From: Clostridium sp.
GTDB taxonomy: Bacteria; Bacillota; Clostridia; Lachnospirales; Lachnospiraceae
DNA length: 43,855 bases
Assembly (NCBI GenBank): GCA_023664385.1
Contig: JAMPFU010000025.1
Location: forward strand, 1-43,855
Direction: 5' to 3'
The notes under the pieces were generated by a model. That model saw nothing but the letters and a program-made list of their open reading frames with translations, was not told where the DNA came from and made no database searches. The position numbers were made by a program, and so were the translations under genes. The stretch's first letter is position 1; the number at the start of each line of letters is the position of its first letter. Of the stretch, positions 7,153 through 15,206 are shown piece after piece.

Positions 7153-8787
7153 CTATTTTGACAAATCCGTATTCCTCACCTGATTTCTCACCTTAAGCAC
7201 AAAGCCTGGTGATACGGAAAGTTCATCAATTCCCATTCGTAGGAATCGCTCTGTCAGCGTTGTATCTGCCGCAAGCTCACCACAAATTCCAATCCATGCA
7301 CCATGTTTATGGGCATTATCTGCTGCCATCTGAATTAATCTAAGTATCGCGTCGTGATGTGTATCACAAAAGCTTTCAATATTCGGATTTTGTCTGTCAC
7401 ATGCAAGCGTATACTGTGTCAGGTCATTTGTGCCTACGCTGAAGAAATCTACCATAGGTGCAAGCAAATCACTTATGACGGCCGCGGCAGGCGTCTCTAT
7501 CATAATGCCAAGCTCAACATTTTCCGAGTATTCAAGACCTTCCTCCTTAAGCTCCGCCTTTACCTCGTCACATACAGCCTTTATTTTTTCAACCTCCGAA
7601 ACGCTGGTAATCATAGGAAACATGATGCCAAGATTACCATAAACCGATGCCCGATAAAGTGCCCGAAGCTGCGTTTTAAAAATCTCAGGTCTTGTCAGGC
7701 AGATCCTGATTGCCCGATAACCAAGTGCAGGATTTTCCTCCTTGTCAAGGTTAAAATAATCCACCTGTTTATCTGCACCAATGTCAAGGGTCCTTATGAT
7801 GACCTTTTTCCCTGCCATGCTCTCAAGAACCTTTCTGTATGCAATCAGCTGCTGCTCCTCCGTAGGATAATCGCTGTTTTCAAGATATAGGAACTCGCTT
7901 CGGAACAGTCCGATGCCACCGGCATCATTTTGCAGCACTGCTCCTATATTGGAAACCCCGCCTATATTGGCAAACACATTTATTTTTGTTCCATCAAGCG
8001 TTACATTTTCCTTGCCCTTAAGCTCCTGAAGAAGTTGTTTTTTTTCGTTGTCTTCCCTTTGCTTTTTCTCCATCATGGCAAGGGTGTCGTCATCAGGATT
8101 TACATACACCTCACCCTTAAAGCCATCCACTATGGCAAGATCTCCGTCCTTGATTTCTTTAAGGAATTCCTCTCCCACACCTATAATGGCAGGAATGTTC
8201 ATATTTCTGGCAAGTATTGCCGTGTGGGAATTTGATGAGCCCTTTGCCGTTACAAATGCCAAAACATTATCCTTATCCAGAGACACCGTCTCACTTGGGG
8301 CAAGGTCATCGGCACAAACTATCATTTTGCCTGTAACTGTACTCTCCTTGTCACTGTCCACAGATAAATTTTTGATAATGCGGTTTGATATGTCCTTTAC
8401 GTCCGCAGACCTTGCCTGCATATAAGCATCATCCATGGAGGCAAACATTTCCGCAAAGTTATCTGATGTCACTGCCACGGCATATTCGGCATTTACCATC
8501 TGGGTTTCTATAATGTTTTCAATCGATTCATTATAGTCCTCATCCTCAAGCATCATCATATGAATTTCAAATATCTGTGCATTGGTCTCTCCAACCTCCT
8601 TTAAAGCTTTCTCATATATCTCTGAGAGCTGTTTGTTGGAAAGCTCCTTCGCCTTTGCAACCCTTTCCTTTTCAGCCGCAGCATCCTGTATGCGGACACG
8701 CTTTACCGATGCCTCCTGCCTTTTGTAAACAGATATTTTACCTATCGCAATTGCACTATATACGCCTTTCCCTGTATATTTGTTCAT
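7153..8787 (-). CDS. ptsI: PTS Enzyme I (phosphoenolpyruvate-protein phosphotransferase)
   Basis: Cytoplasmic Enzyme I takes phosphate from phosphoenolpyruvate and passes it to HPr. The 544-aa product has the phospho-histidine segment GSSNSHTAILAR (H188), matching His189 of the E. coli enzyme. It also has a PEP-binding TIM barrel with VELGIMIETPAAA and FFSVGTNDLTQYTLACDRQN, which are hallmark motifs. Length is close to the family norm of about 570. Start ATG 8787 was chosen because GGAG is seven bases upstream and the protein then begins at the usual point; the open frame to 8826 adds 13 residues with no ribosome site. It is the last gene of the fruR-fruK-fruA-ptsH-ptsI operon, 39 bp after ptsH. 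Confidence 0.96.
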   Translation of the reverse strand: MNKYTGKGVYSAIAIGKISVYKRQEASVKRVRIQDAAAEKERVAKAKELSNKQLSEIYEKALKEVGETNAQIFEIHMMMLEDEDYNESIENIIETQMVNAEYAVAVTSDNFAEMFASMDDAYMQARSADVKDISNRIIKNLSVDSDKESTVTGKMIVCADDLAPSETVSLDKDNVLAFVTAKGSSNSHTAILARNMNIPAIIGVGEEFLKEIKDGDLAIVDGFKGEVYVNPDDDTLAMMEKKQREDNEKKQLLQELKGKENVTLDGTKINVFANIGGVSNIGAVLQNDAGGIGLFRSEFLYLENSDYPTEEQQLIAYRKVLESMAGKKVIIRTLDIGADKQVDYFNLDKEENPALGYRAIRICLTRPEIFKTQLRALYRASVYGNLGIMFPMITSVSEVEKIKAVCDEVKAELKEEGLEYSENVELGIMIETPAAAVISDLLAPMVDFFSVGTNDLTQYTLACDRQNPNIESFCDTHHDAILRLIQMAADNAHKHGAWIGICGELAADTTLTERFLRMGIDELSVSPGFVLKVRNQVRNTDLSK

Positions 8788-8826
8788 AAGCAAACTCCTC
8801 TTCCATTGGACATAAGCCCATTCCAA

Positions 8827-9093
8827 TTACTCTCCGAAACCTGTCTCAAAAAGCTCAACCGCCTTATCAAGGGCAGCCTGCTCATTTTCACCCTCAGCCG
8901 TTATCTCCACCTCGGAACCGCATTTAATTCCCGATGCCATAATCTGCATAACAGCAGTTGCCTTTGCTGTTTTATCCCCACATTTAAGCGTTACATTACA
9001 ATTTGGAAACTTCTTCATTTCCGCAACCAACATTCCTGCCGGTCTCATGTGAATCCCCTGTTCATTTACAACCTTAATCGTTTTTGTTACCAT
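8827..9093 (-). CDS. ptsH: HPr phosphocarrier with His15 but no Ser46
   Basis: 88-aa HPr, the small shuttle between Enzyme I and the sugar-specific EII. The catalytic site is intact: H15 in GIHMRPAG. The regulatory site is not. Aligning backwards from the conserved SGI (54-56), the Ser46 position is occupied by Ala47 within KATAVMQIM, with Thr46 just before it. HPr kinase normally phosphorylates this serine in low-GC Gram-positives to drive catabolite repression. This HPr should therefore be dedicated to transport, unless Thr46 substitutes. Start ATG 9093 has GGAG eight bases upstream. It sits between fruA and ptsI in the fructose operon. A second HPr-like gene at 16597 has the complementary pattern. 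Confidence 0.95.
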   Translation of the reverse strand: MVTKTIKVVNEQGIHMRPAGMLVAEMKKFPNCNVTLKCGDKTAKATAVMQIMASGIKCGSEVEITAEGENEQAALDKAVELFETGFGE

Positions 9094-9124
9094 AATCTTT
9101 TCTCCTTTCAACTGCAATATATTT

Positions 9125-11047
9125 TTATTCAGTTACCTTTTTCTTTAACAGTGCCAAAAGCAGCATGCCGACCAAAGAACCAATTACAAGTGATACAATA
9201 TACATAGGCCAGTTGCTTACTACCGCAAATACAAACACACCACCATGCGGAGCCATAAGCGTACAGTCAAATGCCATGGAAAGACCGCCTGCCACGGCTG
9301 CACCAACAAGACAGGAAGGGATAACCCTGAGCGGGTCTGCTGCCGCATAAGGAATTGCACCCTCCGTAATGAAGCTTAACCCCATGACATAATTTACAGG
9401 TCCATTCTTTCTCTCCTCGTCTGTCCATCTGTTTTTAAAGAATGTTGTGGAAAGTGCGATTGCGATTGGAGGCACCATGCCGCCTATCATAACTGCCGCC
9501 ATAATATCATAGCTGCCTGCAGCAATTGCCGTTATGCCAAACGTATATGCCGCCTTGTTAAATGGTCCGCCCATGTCAATTGACATCATGCCGCCCAGTA
9601 TGCAGCCAAGCACAATCTTACTGCTGTCACCCATATTGTTGAGGAAGTTTGAAAGCCCCGTATTTATCATTCCCATAAACGGATTAACTGCACACATAAT
9701 TATCGCTATAAGCCCAAGCCCCGCAAGGGGATAAATAAGCACAGGCTTAATACCGTTAAGCGCCTTAGGCATATGGTCGCACAGCTTTTCAATTCCAAGC
9801 ATAAGATAACCGCCTATAAAGCCTGCAAACAGCGCTCCCAAAAATCCTGAAGGGATGTCGCCGCCCACGCTTGCAAAGGTGGAACCTGTCGTTGCAAGAT
9901 AGCCGCCTACAAGACCTACAAGAAATCCCGGTCTGTCAGCAATGCTCATGCCGATATACGCTGCAAGTATAGGCACCATAAAGTTAAATGCATATCCTCC
10001 AATGGTCTTTAAAAATTCTGCTGCCGCCGTATGTGTTCCAAAGTTCGCATCCTGCGGTGCACCTGCTATGGTATCAATCAGGAAAGCCAACGCAATAAAT
10101 ATACCACCCGCTACTACAAAAGGCAGCATATTCGATACACCGTTCATAAGCTGCTTGTATATTTTTCTTCCAAATGTCTCATCGTCACCATCACTGCCTG
10201 ACACAGCTTCACCACTATGATGATAAACAGGTGCGTCTCCTGCCTCAATTTTATTTATCAGCTCCTCAGGTATTTTTATTCCGTCAGAAACCTTTGTCTT
10301 GTAAACCTTTTTTCCGTCAAAACGGGACATTTCCACTGCCTTATCAGCGGCAACTATTATTCCGTCGCAGGCGGCAATTTCCTCCTTGGTAAGGATATTC
10401 TTAGCTCCACCGGAGCCGTTTGTTTCTACCTTAATTGAAACACCCATTTTCTTTCCTGCTTTTTCAAGAGCCTCTGCCGCCATATAGGTATGCGCTATAC
10501 CTGTCGGGCAGGCCGTAACTGCAAGCACCTTGTAAGCGGCATCTGACGCACTTTTTTCTTCATTTGTCTCACTCTTTGGCTCATCAGGATACTTTTCCTT
10601 TTCCATATCATCAATAATTTTAATAAATTCGACCTTATCCTTTGCACCAAGCAGCTTTGCCCTGAAGTCCTCATCCATGAGTATTGTCATAAGCCTTGAC
10701 AATACCTCCAAATGAACGTCCCCATCGTTTGGAGCAGCAATCATAAACAAAAGATTTGAAGGCTCATCATCTAAGGCTTCATAATCAACACCCTCAGGCA
10801 CTGTCATTGCCGCAAGCGAAGGACCCTTTACAGCCTCACTTTTTGCATGGGGAATGGCAATTCCTTCTCCAACGGCAGTGGAGCCCTGCTCCTCCCTTGC
10901 AAGAATTCCCTTTTTGTATGCATCCTTGTCAGCTATGTTTCCACCCTTAACCTGAAGCTCCACAAGGGTGTCAATGGCTTCTGCCTTATTTTTTGGCGTC
11001 CCGCCAAGAAGAATACTGTCCTTACTAAGCAAGTCTACAATTCTCAT
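9125..11047 (-). CDS. fruA: PTS fructose transporter EIIABC
   Basis: 640-aa fused fructose permease that imports fructose as fructose-1-phosphate. Domain order is IIA (1-150, phospho-His67 in GIAIPHAKS), a charged linker (151-170), IIB (about 172-270, phospho-Cys180 in VTACPTGIAHTY) and membrane IIC (about 295-638). The IIC has repeated glycine-rich helices such as MLPFVVAGGIFIALAF and the conserved ITEGAIPYAAADP loop. It has an AAGGAGGAG ribosome site and starts at ATG 11047. Its place between fruK, which uses its product, and ptsH/ptsI makes a self-sufficient fructose uptake operon. Length and domain order are typical for Gram-positive FruA. Confidence 0.95.
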   Translation of the reverse strand: MRIVDLLSKDSILLGGTPKNKAEAIDTLVELQVKGGNIADKDAYKKGILAREEQGSTAVGEGIAIPHAKSEAVKGPSLAAMTVPEGVDYEALDDEPSNLLFMIAAPNDGDVHLEVLSRLMTILMDEDFRAKLLGAKDKVEFIKIIDDMEKEKYPDEPKSETNEEKSASDAAYKVLAVTACPTGIAHTYMAAEALEKAGKKMGVSIKVETNGSGGAKNILTKEEIAACDGIIVAADKAVEMSRFDGKKVYKTKVSDGIKIPEELINKIEAGDAPVYHHSGEAVSGSDGDDETFGRKIYKQLMNGVSNMLPFVVAGGIFIALAFLIDTIAGAPQDANFGTHTAAAEFLKTIGGYAFNFMVPILAAYIGMSIADRPGFLVGLVGGYLATTGSTFASVGGDIPSGFLGALFAGFIGGYLMLGIEKLCDHMPKALNGIKPVLIYPLAGLGLIAIIMCAVNPFMGMINTGLSNFLNNMGDSSKIVLGCILGGMMSIDMGGPFNKAAYTFGITAIAAGSYDIMAAVMIGGMVPPIAIALSTTFFKNRWTDEERKNGPVNYVMGLSFITEGAIPYAAADPLRVIPSCLVGAAVAGGLSMAFDCTLMAPHGGVFVFAVVSNWPMYIVSLVIGSLVGMLLLALLKKKVTE

Positions 11048-11068
11048 AAAAAAACTCCTCCTTTTCCA

Positions 11069-11968
11069 TTACAATTGTTTTAGCAGCTCATATACAAGCT
11101 CCTTGTTTGCAAGTCCGTCTGAAAATGCAGTTGCACCTCCCGCAGCAGTTCCAAGCTTCAGGGCATATTCGTAATCTCCTGCCTCACAGCCCGCCAAAAA
11201 GCCTGCCACCATGGAATCCCCCGCACCAACGGAGTTTTTTACACTGCCCTTACATACCCCGCACTTGTGAACCTTTCCGTTTTCATCAAGCAGTATGGCG
11301 CCATCTCCTGCCATGGAAACAAGTACATTTACCGCACCCATATCCTGGAGCTTTCCCGCATAGGCAACTATCTCATCATCCGTTTTCAGTTCTGTTTTAA
11401 ACATTTCACCAAGCTCAAAATTATTAGGCTTAATCAGAAACGGCTTATATTTCAGAACATTCATAAGCAGCTCCTTTGTTGCGTCCACAACCGCCCTTAC
11501 TTTTTTTGCCGCAAGCCGTTCCAAAATCCTCTCATATATATCAGAGGGAAGCGACCCTGGAATACTTCCCGCAAGGACAATTGTATCTCCGTCACCTATC
11601 TCATCAAGCTTTCCAAAAAGCTTATCAAGATCCTCCTGCAAAATGTCAGGTCCCTGACCGTTAAGCTCCGTTTCATCCTTCGCTTTAATCTTAACGTTAA
11701 TTCGAGAAAAGCCCTTGTCAAGCTTTACAAAATCTGAGCAAACTCCTTTATCGGCAATTCCCTTTTCAATGGCATCCCCTGTAAAGCCCGCCACGAAACC
11801 AAGCGCCTTTGACTTAATTCCAAGTTCTCCGAGAACCATTGATACGTTAATGCCCTTGCCTCCAAAGTAAATCTCCTCTTTTTTGGAACGGTTGACAGCG
11901 CCTACTGTCAGCTCATCAGAATGAACGACATAATCAACTGCCGGATTAAAAGTTACGGTATAAATCAT
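11069..11968 (-). CDS. fruK: 1-phosphofructokinase
   Basis: 299-aa PfkB-family sugar kinase converting fructose-1-phosphate to fructose-1,6-bisphosphate. The N-terminal substrate motif GGKGINVSMVLGELG and the C-terminal ATP/anion-hole signature NSVGAGDSMVAGFLAG, with the catalytic Asp in GAGD, are both present. Start ATG 11968 follows AGGAGG by ten bases, and the protein then begins MIYTVTFNPAVDY as in other FruK proteins; the open frame to 11995 is rejected. It lies seven bases after the regulator stop and 21 bp before fruA, clearly one operon. Confidence 0.95.
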   Translation of the reverse strand: MIYTVTFNPAVDYVVHSDELTVGAVNRSKKEEIYFGGKGINVSMVLGELGIKSKALGFVAGFTGDAIEKGIADKGVCSDFVKLDKGFSRINVKIKAKDETELNGQGPDILQEDLDKLFGKLDEIGDGDTIVLAGSIPGSLPSDIYERILERLAAKKVRAVVDATKELLMNVLKYKPFLIKPNNFELGEMFKTELKTDDEIVAYAGKLQDMGAVNVLVSMAGDGAILLDENGKVHKCGVCKGSVKNSVGAGDSMVAGFLAGCEAGDYEYALKLGTAAGGATAFSDGLANKELVYELLKQL

Positions 11969-11975
11969 ATCTTCA

Positions 11976-12728
11976 TCACCTCCTTTGAACAACATTAACC
12001 TTCGTCGCCTCGTTGTACTTTTTATCAGCCTCCTTATCCGTTATAATTTCCGCATCCCCAATATTTGCAAATGTTACTGAATACTTTTGGGAAAATTTTG
12101 AATGGTCAGCCAAAATGTAGTTCTTAATACTATTTTCTATCACAATGCGTTTCACAATAGCTTCACCTTCATCAGGCGTGGAATAACCACCCGATACCGA
12201 TATTCCATTAACACCCATAAAAGCCTTTGTAAAATTATAGCTTTTTAAATCAAGTACACATTTCGCTCCGACAATTGCCTCTGTAGATATTTTAATCTCT
12301 CCGCCCGGAATATATACCTTATATCCTTTCGCTGCCAGCTTTTTTGCATTTATAAATGCATTTGTGACAAAAACAACATCCTTTGCAGTAATATAGTCCG
12401 CAAGCTTCTCCGTGGTAGTTCCTGCATCAACAAATATAAAGTCACCGTCATTTATAAGCGATGCGGCATATTTTGATATGGCATTTTTTTCCTCCGTATA
12501 TAATACCTGTTTCTCCTCTACATTATGTTCAATAAATGAAAAATTATCATTATTTGCAACAGCTCCACCATGAACCTTGACTAATTTACCCATATGATGA
12601 AGTGCATTAAGATCACGTCTAACCGTGGAAACAGACGCATCAAGTATACCGCAAAGCTCTGTAAGCTTTACGCTTTTTTTATCATTCACAAGCTCTAATA
12701 TCTTCGAATATCTTTCTTCCGTAAGCAT
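11976..12728 (-). CDS. fruR: DeoR-family regulator of the fructose operon
   Basis: 250-aa DeoR-type repressor. The N-terminal helix-turn-helix (about 5-55) has the family motif VSTVRRDLNALHHMGKLVKV and HGGA. The C-terminal sugar-phosphate sensor domain has FVDAGTTTEKLADYI, VVFVTNAF and ILADHSKF, which belong to the effector site of this family. It heads the operon and is preceded by AAGGAGTGATGAT. The likely inducer is fructose-1-phosphate or a related sugar phosphate, by analogy with FruR of lactic acid bacteria. Likely autoregulated through the 10-bp repeats between its promoter and start (12751-12780). Confidence 0.9.
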   Translation of the reverse strand: MLTEERYSKILELVNDKKSVKLTELCGILDASVSTVRRDLNALHHMGKLVKVHGGAVANNDNFSFIEHNVEEKQVLYTEEKNAISKYAASLINDGDFIFVDAGTTTEKLADYITAKDVVFVTNAFINAKKLAAKGYKVYIPGGEIKISTEAIVGAKCVLDLKSYNFTKAFMGVNGISVSGGYSTPDEGEAIVKRIVIENSIKNYILADHSKFSQKYSVTFANIGDAEIITDKEADKKYNEATKVNVVQRR

Positions 12729-12750
12729 ATCATCACTCCTTCAAAAGATC

Positions 12751-12780
12751 TTGACGTTTTTTGAATGTTTTTGAATTTTA
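12751..12780. promoter_or_regulatory. three 10-bp direct repeats, probable FruR operator
   Basis: Three copies of TTGAnnTTTT-like sequence lie head to tail at exactly 10-bp spacing: TTGACGTTTT, TTGAATGTTT, TTGAATTTTA. They fall just after the predicted start point of the fru promoter, where a repressor would block transcription. One copy in the opposite orientation, AAAAGTTCAA (12831-12840), lies upstream of the -35. One helical turn per repeat places all sites on one DNA face. Confidence 0.55.
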
Positions 12781-12787
12781 TAAGGAG

Positions 12788-12816
12788 ATATTACCATAAA
12801 ATTCCATGTAGCGCAA
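12788..12816 (-). promoter_or_regulatory. fru operon promoter (TTGCGC-17-TAATAT)
   Basis: On the minus strand the -35 TTGCGC (12816-12811) and -10 TAATAT (12793-12788) are separated by 17 bp. The predicted start near 12781 leaves a leader of about 50 bases that contains the 10-bp repeats. Confidence 0.6.
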
Positions 12817-12880
12817 TAGTTTTATGCAAAAAAAGTTCAATTTGTTTCAAAATAAATCATTTTCATTCATTTTATATCTT

Positions 12881-12948
12881 AGAACAAAGTGCCTTCAGCA
12901 CTCTTTATGCTACCATAACTTTAATGGCACTTTGGACGAATCCTAGCA
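12881..12948. repeat. 68-bp dispersed repeat, copy A
   Basis: This 68-bp sequence matches 25388-25455 at equal length with seven differences by eye, all transitions and no gaps. It contains long inverted arms CAAAGTGCC (12885-12893) and GGCACTTTG (12926-12934), and ends with TCCTAGCA directly against the terminator of the zinc-ribbon gene. No reading frame is evident. Confidence 0.75.
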
Positions 12949-12979
12949 AAAAAGCAGGCTACCATAACCGATAGCCTGC
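12948..12979 (-). terminator. terminator of the zinc-ribbon membrane protein gene
   Basis: Arms GCAGGCTA (12954-12961) and TAGCCTGC (12972-12979) are perfect complements. On the minus strand the hairpin is followed by TTTTTT (12953-12948). It lies 21 bp after the stop at 13000. Confidence 0.8.
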
Positions 12980-12999
12980 CATTATTTTTTATTTATCTA

Positions 13000-13824
13000 T
13001 TACCTGTAATTAAAATCAACATTGTCATATGTATCCATGTGAATAAAGTAATATTCACCGATTCCCTTTTTCAGCTTTACAAGCTGTATATCAAACTCAG
13101 TATTAACAGTCACGCTGCTTCCGCCTCTGTCCGCCGTTCCTGACATCCTGACAGTAACAAGGGTTGCCCCCTTTATGTTAGCCGTTTTACCAGTCTGATA
13201 TTTTATGGAATCCTGAAGCTGCTCCATTTCACTTTGCGAAAGCTCCACCGCTCTTACAATCTCGCAGGTATTGATATGCGCACCCTTCATATCATCAATC
13301 AGCTTTTGTGCTTCTGTCTGCTCATCTAAATATGCCGGCATAATGCTTGCCATCTTATCCACATCACCATCATTTACAGCCTCAACATAAATATCCATAA
13401 GCGAATCAGGCGTATCAGCACCCTTTTTCTGTTTCAAATATCCTGAAATAAGAACAAACACAAAAATACAAAGTGCAATAACAATGATTGCTCTCGCAAT
13501 GAGCTTTTTTTGTTTTTGTTTCAGCCTTTTTTCCTTATATTCTGCATCATCGTCTATTACATTTTGTGCATATGCAAGAGGAATGGAACCACCGCCAAGG
13601 TCATCCTCAACCTCAACATCCTCGTCCTCAGCCCGGAGCAAATCCGTAAGTCCAGAACCCGTGCTTACCGTCATTCCCATTGGATTAGATGACTTCTTTT
13701 TCTTCTGAGGCTCCTGCGGCTTTAAAGCAAATCCTCCCGTGCTTCCCACAACGGTAGCACCACAATCAGGACAAATAAGCTCCTTGTCATCAACCTGTGC
13801 CCCACACACATGACATGTTTTCAT
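13000..13824 (-). CDS. zinc-ribbon, single-pass membrane protein
   Basis: 274 aa. The N-terminal zinc ribbon has Cys4, Cys7, Cys18 and Cys21 (CHVCG, CPDCG). A low-complexity linker with KKKKSS and acidic DEDVEVEDD follows, then a basic stretch, then one membrane helix at about 109-129 (RAIIVIALCIFVFVLIS). An extracytoplasmic domain of about 140 residues begins DSLMDIYVEAVNDGDVDKMA, which resembles NTF2-like/DUF4878-type lipocalin-sized domains. The architecture is that of Gram-positive zinc-ribbon membrane proteins (TcaA/YvbJ-like), mostly of unknown function. The ATG follows GGAGG by 11 bases. The gene lies 22 bp after a PH-domain protein gene, so the two are probably co-expressed. Confidence 0.75.
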   Translation of the reverse strand: MKTCHVCGAQVDDKELICPDCGATVVGSTGGFALKPQEPQKKKKSSNPMGMTVSTGSGLTDLLRAEDEDVEVEDDLGGGSIPLAYAQNVIDDDAEYKEKRLKQKQKKLIARAIIVIALCIFVFVLISGYLKQKKGADTPDSLMDIYVEAVNDGDVDKMASIMPAYLDEQTEAQKLIDDMKGAHINTCEIVRAVELSQSEMEQLQDSIKYQTGKTANIKGATLVTVRMSGTADRGGSSVTVNTEFDIQLVKLKKGIGEYYFIHMDTYDNVDFNYR

Positions 13825-13846
13825 AAGCTAAATTCCCTCCCTTATA

Positions 13847-14233
13847 TTATAATTCATCAACACCATCATCTTCGTCAGAAACATCATCCATAATGAACTC
13901 TTTACTTGTTACCTTCTTACGTGAACGTTCCTCCTCCACATAAGAGGAGATAAGCTCCTTTACCTCACTTGGCTTTTTTATATTGTGGATTTTAAATACA
14001 CCCATGGACTTATCCGAGGAATGACATGTAATTGTCCCAAGTCCAAACATACGCTGCCACAGCTTACGCTCCAATGAGACATCCATAATACGGTACAGTC
14101 TGACTTCATTTTCAGTCAGATTAAAAAAACCTGTCTCAATAAAAATTCTGTCCTCCGATAAACCATACCTCGTGAAGGTCCAAGGAAGCCCGAAGATTAT
14201 TCTTTTTCTGTCCTTCCATACTACATCTACCAT
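13847..14233 (-). CDS. PH-domain (YdbT/DUF304-like) protein
   Basis: 128-aa protein with a bacterial pleckstrin-homology fold pattern: LPWTFTRYGLSEDRIFIETG, then NEVRLYRIMDVSLERKLWQRMFGLGTI, then a strand with VFKIHNIKKPSEVKELIS. The VRLYRIMDV...GLGTI succession is typical of DUF304/bPH2 domains. No membrane segment is seen. The acidic tail DDVSDEDDGVDEL is unusual. Start ATG 14233 was chosen because GGAGGG is four bases upstream; the open frame to 14293 begins without a ribosome site. It precedes the zinc-ribbon membrane protein gene by 22 bp. Role unknown, possibly at the membrane with that neighbour. Confidence 0.75.
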   Translation of the reverse strand: MVDVVWKDRKRIIFGLPWTFTRYGLSEDRIFIETGFFNLTENEVRLYRIMDVSLERKLWQRMFGLGTITCHSSDKSMGVFKIHNIKKPSEVKELISSYVEEERSRKKVTSKEFIMDDVSDEDDGVDEL

Positions 14234-14438
14234 ATTACCCTCCAAAGCTCCTCCATAACAGTATTTATGCACTAAAAAATATACATAGAACATTTATATT
14301 ATACAATATTGTATATTGCATTTCAATATAAAAATACCATTTTTAGTGTTTTTTCGATAATATAACACAAAATATAGTGTTTCACCTATGTATTATAAAT
14401 CCCGATACAATAAATATCATACTTTTTCAAAAAAAGTC

Positions 14439-14467
14439 TTGCATTTATGATAAACCTTTGTTATACT
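14439..14467 (+). promoter_or_regulatory. promoter of tRNA-Glu (TTGCAT-17-TATACT)
   Basis: The -35 TTGCAT (14439-14444) and -10 TATACT (14462-14467) are 17 bp apart. The -10 ends 17 bp before the mature 5' end of the tRNA. Confidence 0.7.
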
Positions 14468-14484
14468 TACAAAGGTTTAAAAAT

Positions 14485-14556
14485 GGTCTGTTGGTCAAGC
14501 GGCTAAGACGTCGCCCTCTCACGGCGAAAACAGGGGTTCGATTCCCCTACAGACTG
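14485..14556 (+). tRNA. tRNA-Glu (anticodon CTC)
   Basis: 72-nt cloverleaf. Acceptor GGTCTGT pairs with ACAGACT (14549-14555), and the discriminator base is G14556. The anticodon stem TCGCC/GGCGA closes the loop CTCTCAC, giving anticodon CTC for GAG codons. The T arm is CAGGGGTTCGATTCCCCT-like with the canonical TTCGA. The 3' CCA is not encoded (CTA follows), so tRNA nucleotidyltransferase must add it. It is a lone tRNA gene with its own promoter and terminator. Confidence 0.95.
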
Positions 14557-14585
14557 CTAAAATACAAGCTATATAATCACGGAAG

Positions 14586-14624
14586 TCTGCAAGCCTTAAA
14601 TACAAGGTATTGCGGATTTTTTAT
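14586..14624 (+). terminator. terminator of tRNA-Glu
   Basis: Arms TCTGCAA (14586-14592) and TTGCGGA (14610-14616) pair with one G-T wobble, and inner CCTT/AAGG extends the stem. TTTTTT follows at 14617-14622. Confidence 0.7.
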
Positions 14625-14661
14625 TTTGTTCTATCAAAACGCAGTATTATGTTACAAACAC

Positions 14662-14859
14662 TTACTTTTTAAATTCTATTATATCATTCGGGGTACATTC
14701 TAAAATATCACACAACGTCTCTATCGTGGCAGTAGATATATTTTTTTCATGTTTTAGATTATATATTGTTTTAGATTGTATATTATGCTTTTTGATAAGG
14801 GCATATGTTGTTATGCCTTTTTGTTCCATCGTATTCCAAAGAGGAGCATAGGAAACCAT
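14662..14859 (-). CDS. XRE-family HTH repressor (65 aa)
   Basis: A minimal Cro/CI-type protein. The five-helix HTH spans almost the whole chain: GITTYALIKKHNIQSKTIYN covers the recognition region, then ISTATIETLCDILECTPNDIIEF as in YozG-like repressors. There is no effector domain, so it is likely a simple DNA-binding switch. It is transcribed away from a small membrane protein gene. The intervening region holds a sigma-A promoter for that gene, overlapped by a 22-bp perfect dyad (14912-14933). This is the probable binding site for this protein and probably also mediates its autoregulation. Confidence 0.85.
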   Translation of the reverse strand: MVSYAPLWNTMEQKGITTYALIKKHNIQSKTIYNLKHEKNISTATIETLCDILECTPNDIIEFKK

Positions 14860-14906
14860 ATATACACCGCCTTTCCTTATATTTAAGTTACCTACATAAA
14901 AGCGGT

Positions 14907-14935
14907 TTGACTATACCGATTATTTTCGGTATAAT
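14907..14935 (+). promoter_or_regulatory. promoter of small membrane protein with overlapping operator
   Basis: The -35 TTGACT (14907-14912) and consensus -10 TATAAT (14930-14935) have a 17-bp spacer. A perfect dyad with 8-bp arms TATACCGA (14912-14919) and TCGGTATA (14926-14933), six bases apart, fills the spacer and touches both hexamers. A repressor bound there would exclude RNA polymerase. Confidence 0.75.
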
Positions 14936-15005
14936 AAAATAACTATGTATATATTTAAATGTTTCACACAATATTATGCTTTTACAAAAGGAGAGTTTAT
15001 ATACG

Positions 15006-15194
15006 ATGAGAATAAATGCTTACCTATACATATTAATAATATTAACAGAATTTATGGCAGCAATCCTAATCACGGGTATTACGACGGGACTTATTTATTT
15101 TATAATCAAAGCAATAAAAAGGCACATCCAATATAAGAATGAGGAGCTTCAGTTAAAAAAGGACCTACTTACGGAATTGAAACATAGCAAATGA
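15006..15194 (+). CDS. small single-pass membrane protein (62 aa)
   Basis: I do not recognise a family. ATG 15006 follows AAGGAG by 12 bases. The protein begins MRINAYLYILIILTEF, runs through one long hydrophobic helix (about residues 5-32, with AAILITGITTGLIYFIIKA), and then has a basic amphipathic tail (KRHIQYKNEELQLKKDLLTE) facing the cytoplasm by the positive-inside rule. It is divergent from the XRE repressor gene and driven by a near-consensus promoter under that dyad. The pairing of a one-helix membrane peptide with a tightly placed small repressor fits regulated small membrane proteins or toxin-like peptides, but toxicity is only a hypothesis. Confidence 0.6.
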   Translation: MRINAYLYILIILTEFMAAILITGITTGLIYFIIKAIKRHIQYKNEELQLKKDLLTELKHSK

Positions 15195-15206
15195 AAAAAC
15201 ATTATA

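Noticed and set aside
6977-7183. 68-codon plus-strand frame
   Set aside because: It spans the ptsI terminator hairpin and has no ribosome site.
7354-7890. 178-codon plus-strand frame
   Set aside because: It lies fully inside ptsI on the opposite strand, has no ribosome site, and its composition is the mirror of the real gene.
14945-15136. 63-codon plus-strand frame overlapping the small membrane protein gene
   Set aside because: It begins at the predicted transcription start without a ribosome site. The overlapping frame from 15006 has the AAGGAG site and a clear membrane helix.
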